DNA of 58,373 nucleotides from Psychrobacter sp. UBA6766. Its GTDB lineage: Bacteria; Pseudomonadota; Gammaproteobacteria; Pseudomonadales; Moraxellaceae. The notes beneath the pieces are model-generated. The model was given only the letters and a program-made list of their open reading frames with translations, was not told the DNA's origin and made no database searches. Position numbers and translations under genes: made by a program. This document shows positions 56,144 to 58,373 of this stretch, one piece after another (within the stretch, counting starts at the first letter, position 1; each line of letters begins with the position of its first letter). The stretch covers positions 1 to 58,373 of the forward strand of contig NZ_DKGQ01000019.1 of the NCBI RefSeq assembly GCF_002453355.1, read 5' to 3'.

Positions 56144-56765
56144 ATGACCAGCAAACGCAATCAATATACCCGAGAATTCAAGCTTGAAGCTATTAGTTTA
56201 GTCGTTGATCAAAAACGTAAAATACCTGACGTGGCCGATTCCTTAAGGATAGGCAAATTTACCTTTCAGAAATGGCTGATCTAGTATCGACAAGAAATGA
56301 ACGACCAAGCACCTACAGCTGGCAATTCATAAAACGCATGACAATATCCTAGCTCGCAACTTTAGCCCAACAGCGTCCCATCAAGTTTGCACGGATGATG
56401 TGACTTATATCCGTAACAAAGGTGGCTGGTGTTATTTAGCCGTCGTTTTAGACTTGTACGCTCGTCGTGTGGTGAGATTTACCGTGCCAGAATTTCTGAC
56501 AGTGTGCTGACCGCTAATGCGTTGCAGATAGCATATCAAAGTAGAATCAGACCCAGTGGTGTGTTATTTCACTCCGATCAGGGAACCCATTATACCAGCA
56601 AGAAATTCGCTGAATCCGCGGCAAGTTGTAAGGGTATGACACAAAGTATCAGGCGTCGTAGTAATCCACTATGGGCACAGCTCTTCGTCTTGCACTCGGG
56701 CAAAGCAGTGCTTTGCTAAACCTCGCTCATGGGACAACGCCCCAACTGAAAGGTTCTTCAGGAGT
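56144..56765 (+). pseudogene. Degraded IS3-family element interrupted by a second IS
   Basis: OrfA begins at 56144 (TSKRNQYTREFKLEAISLVVD) and stops at WLI. OrfB follows in several frames: TDDVTYIRNKGGWCYLAVVLDLYARRVV, then after a frameshift DSVLTANALQIAYQSR and FHSDQGTHYTSKKF (DDE core), and finally WDNAPTERFFRS just before 56766. The middle of orfA/orfB is deleted. The copy is cut by the IS starting at 56766, so it is the older one. Confidence 0.8.
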
Positions 56766-56803
56766 GAACCGCCCCGACTATATCGGAGAGTGATTTACTT
56801 GAG

Positions 56804-57711
56804 TCAGGCAGCCATGTCTGACAGGATTAAATTGTCATAATACCGCTTTTCAAACTCAAAGGGCGACACATAACCAATCGTGCTATGCAGTCGTGTTTTA
56901 TTGAACCAATCTACCCACTCAAGGGTTGTTAATTCAACATCGTTCACACCAGTCCAGTTCTGCTTTAAATAATGAATCACCTCAGACTTGTACAGCCCAT
57001 TGACCGTTTCAGCCAATGCATTGTCATAAGAATCGCCTGTTGTACCAACAGAAGCAATAACACCGCTGTCAGCCATCTTATCGGTGTAGCGAATGGATAA
57101 GTACTGAACGCCTCGATCACTGTGATGAATGACATCCTTAGGGTTATTCCTGTCTGTTAGCGCTTGATTTAATGCCGCCATCACCATATCAGTGTTCATA
57201 CGATTAGAGACTTTCCAGCCCACAATAGCGCGAGCAAACACATCAATAATAAAAGCGGTATATACCCAGCCGCTTGTCGTCTTGATATAGGTAAAGTCCG
57301 CCACCCATAGCTGATTAGGGCGATGGGCGCTAAAGTTACGATTGACCAAATCATCAGCGCGCTTTTGGTCATCACGGCTGTTAGTGGTTATCTTATCTTA
57401 CCCTTACCACGCCAAGTGCCTTGTAGACCATACTGCTTCATTAAACGCTCTACGGTGCAACGCGCAACCTTTAACCCCTCCGCTTTCATCTGTTGCCAGA
57501 CTTTACGCGCACCATAACGACATTTACTGTCCTGCCAAATACGTTTAATCTCGCTGAGATAATAGTCGTCATGTTGACTGCGTAATGAGCGCTTCTGAGG
57601 GTTGTTGCTTAAGTCTTTAGCACAATAATAAGTCGACGGGGCAATCGGTAGGACTCTACAAATCAGCTTGACCCCATACTTAGCTCTATTATTATCAATA
57701 AAACTGATCAT
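56804..57711 (-). pseudogene. IS3-family orfB transposase, frameshifted
   Basis: OrfB starts at ATG 57711, overlapping the orfA stop, and encodes the HTH_21-like region (YGARKVWQQMKAEGL) up to 57391. There a tandem TAAGA duplication (57391-57400 as TCTTA twice on the plus strand) shifts the frame and ends the protein. Removing 5 bp restores reading into the rve domain: WVADFTYI, HHSDRGVQY and YDNALAETVNGLYKSE carry the DDE residues. This copy therefore cannot make full-length transposase. Confidence 0.82.
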
Positions 57712-58028
57712 TACTCGGGTGGACGACCCGTCTCCGCCTGGGCGAAAAAAGCGGCAGCCTTTTTGATGATTTCATTAGCCTGCTTAAGCTCTTTATTCTC
57801 GCGTTCAAGCTCTTTGATGCGCTCTTTGTCGCTTTGCGCTTGCACTGAGGCAGGAATAGTTTGATCAATGTGTTTTTTATGCCATGATCGTAGGGTTTCA
57901 GGCGTGCAGCCAATCTTAGGGGCAATGGCTTGAATAGCTGACCATGTGGAGGGATAGTCGTTTGCTGCTTCGATCAGTATACGAACAGCGCGTTCTTTAA
58001 TCTCAGGAGTGTAGGTTTGTCTTTTCAT
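57711..58028 (-). CDS. IS3-family transposase OrfA
   Basis: A 105-aa DNA-binding OrfA. The helix-turn-helix covers about 5-55 (KERAVRILIEA, KIGCTPETLRSWHKKH), followed by a leucine zipper (RIKELERENKELKQANEIIKKA). It recognises the terminal repeats and joins with OrfB. Intact, whereas orfB is not, so on its own it may only act as an inhibitor of related elements. Confidence 0.88.
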   Translation of the reverse strand: MKRQTYTPEIKERAVRILIEAANDYPSTWSAIQAIAPKIGCTPETLRSWHKKHIDQTIPASVQAQSDKERIKELERENKELKQANEIIKKAAAFFAQAETGRPPE

Positions 58029-58145
58029 TGACGTATTCTCTCAGAATGTTGAGTCTCCGACAATACTGGGGCGGTTCAGAAGGTTCAGATGACAAAGTAT
58101 TAAATAGTTTTTATATAATTCTATTTTACTAAAGTTTAGACAATA

Positions 58146-58181
58146 AAAAACCCTTACGAACCTGTGGCTGTAAGGGTTTTT
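58146..58181. terminator. Hairpin terminator near the right end
   Basis: Perfect 12-bp stem AAAAACCCTTAC / GTAAGGGTTTTT with a 12-base loop. Works on either strand. The gene it serves is not in view; it was probably separated from it by the IS insertion or lies beyond the edge. Confidence 0.78.
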
Positions 58182-58351
58182 ATATTTTGGATATTTTATC
58201 AACTAATTTTAATACTTAAAGTAAATTAATCAAAGTTGGTCTATAGGCTAATATTATAGTAAATATTTTTCTTTCACCGAGAATTATATGTAACGCCAAT
58301 AAACCCATCTTGATTTTACTTATCAGAATCTAATAAATTATGATTAGCTAC

Positions 58352-58372
58352 TTGACCCCTGCCGTCAAATCC
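58352..58372. repeat. Inverted repeat shared by the two window ends (right copy)
   Basis: Reverse complement of bases 1-21. The DNA before it (up to 58351) does not match the IS1-family transposase, so only these last bases are shared. Confidence 0.75.
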
Positions 58373-58373
58373 G

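Larger units (their letters stand above)
56766..58078 (-). mobile_element. IS3-family insertion sequence, 1313 bp
   Basis: Terminal inverted repeats are TGAACCGCCCC... at 56766 and, on the minus strand, TGAACCGCCCCAGTATTGTC from 58078; both continue to CGGAGA. The genes orfA and orfB lie on the minus strand. No clean 3-4 bp target duplication is visible (left flank ends GAG, right flank begins GAA). It sits in the C-terminal coding part of an older IS3 copy. Confidence 0.88.

Noticed and set aside
1..58373. Composite transposon bounded by the two inverted 21-bp end repeats
   Set aside because: Only 21 bp are shared at the right end, they are internal to the IS rather than its terminus, and housekeeping genes such as ppc lie between.

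Overview
The window looks like a contig-sized piece of a gamma-proteobacterial chromosome, most likely Psychrobacter or a close Moraxellaceae relative. This rests on the moderate-to-low G+C, the gene repertoire and the style of the proteins; no rRNA or marker gene settles the species. Both ends carry the same 21 bp in inverted orientation. On the left these bases lie inside an IS1-family transposase, so the ends probably mark repeat-limited assembly breaks.

Bases 1-24480 are a defence island next to tRNA-Gly(GCC). A truncated IS1-family element (1-693) is followed by a GmrSD/BrxU-like modification-dependent nuclease and a type I BREX operon (brxE-like, brxA, brxB, brxC, pglX, pglZ, brxL; 2740-17109). 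BrxL carries an unusual C-terminal domain resembling the C-terminal domain of eukaryotic MITD1. A convergent leucine-rich-repeat gene and insertion-sequence debris come next. Then follows a tightly overlapping three-gene operon, adenosine deaminase - HAM1/RdgB-like protein - SIR2-like protein (19105-21433). This matches the architecture of the recently reported Kongming anti-phage system (KomA-KomB-KomC); the HAM1-like protein lacks the expected catalytic Asp. The island ends with an integration module (two small unknown genes, tyrosine integrase, excisionase-like protein, divergent XRE regulator, repeats that could be integrase arm sites) and the tRNA-Gly gene.

Bases 24556-41017 are mostly ordinary chromosome: a thiamine-diphosphate 2-keto-acid decarboxylase, a GlpM-like protein, a K+/H+ antiporter, a DUF2058 protein, a tctCBA tripartite tricarboxylate transporter operon, an ion-transporter-superfamily permease divergent from a GntR regulator, PEP carboxylase, and an SLC13/DASS permease.

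Bases 41157-47961 look like an itaconate/mesaconate degradation cluster. A divergent LysR regulator faces a MaoC/HTD2-like hydratase, an acyl-CoA dehydrogenase, a class III CoA-transferase, a citramalyl-CoA lyase and an MFS transporter. The gene content resembles the Pseudomonas aeruginosa itaconate locus. Together these genes would convert itaconate to acetyl-CoA and pyruvate.

Bases 48524-56040 form a 4-hydroxyproline catabolic cluster: a PAS-AraC regulator divergent from epimerase, D-hydroxyproline dehydrogenase, DHDPS-family deaminase, semialdehyde dehydrogenase and an AGCS symporter. The product would be 2-oxoglutarate.

The right end (56144-58078) is a degraded IS3-family copy interrupted by a younger IS3-family element, whose own orfB is broken by a 5-bp tandem duplication.
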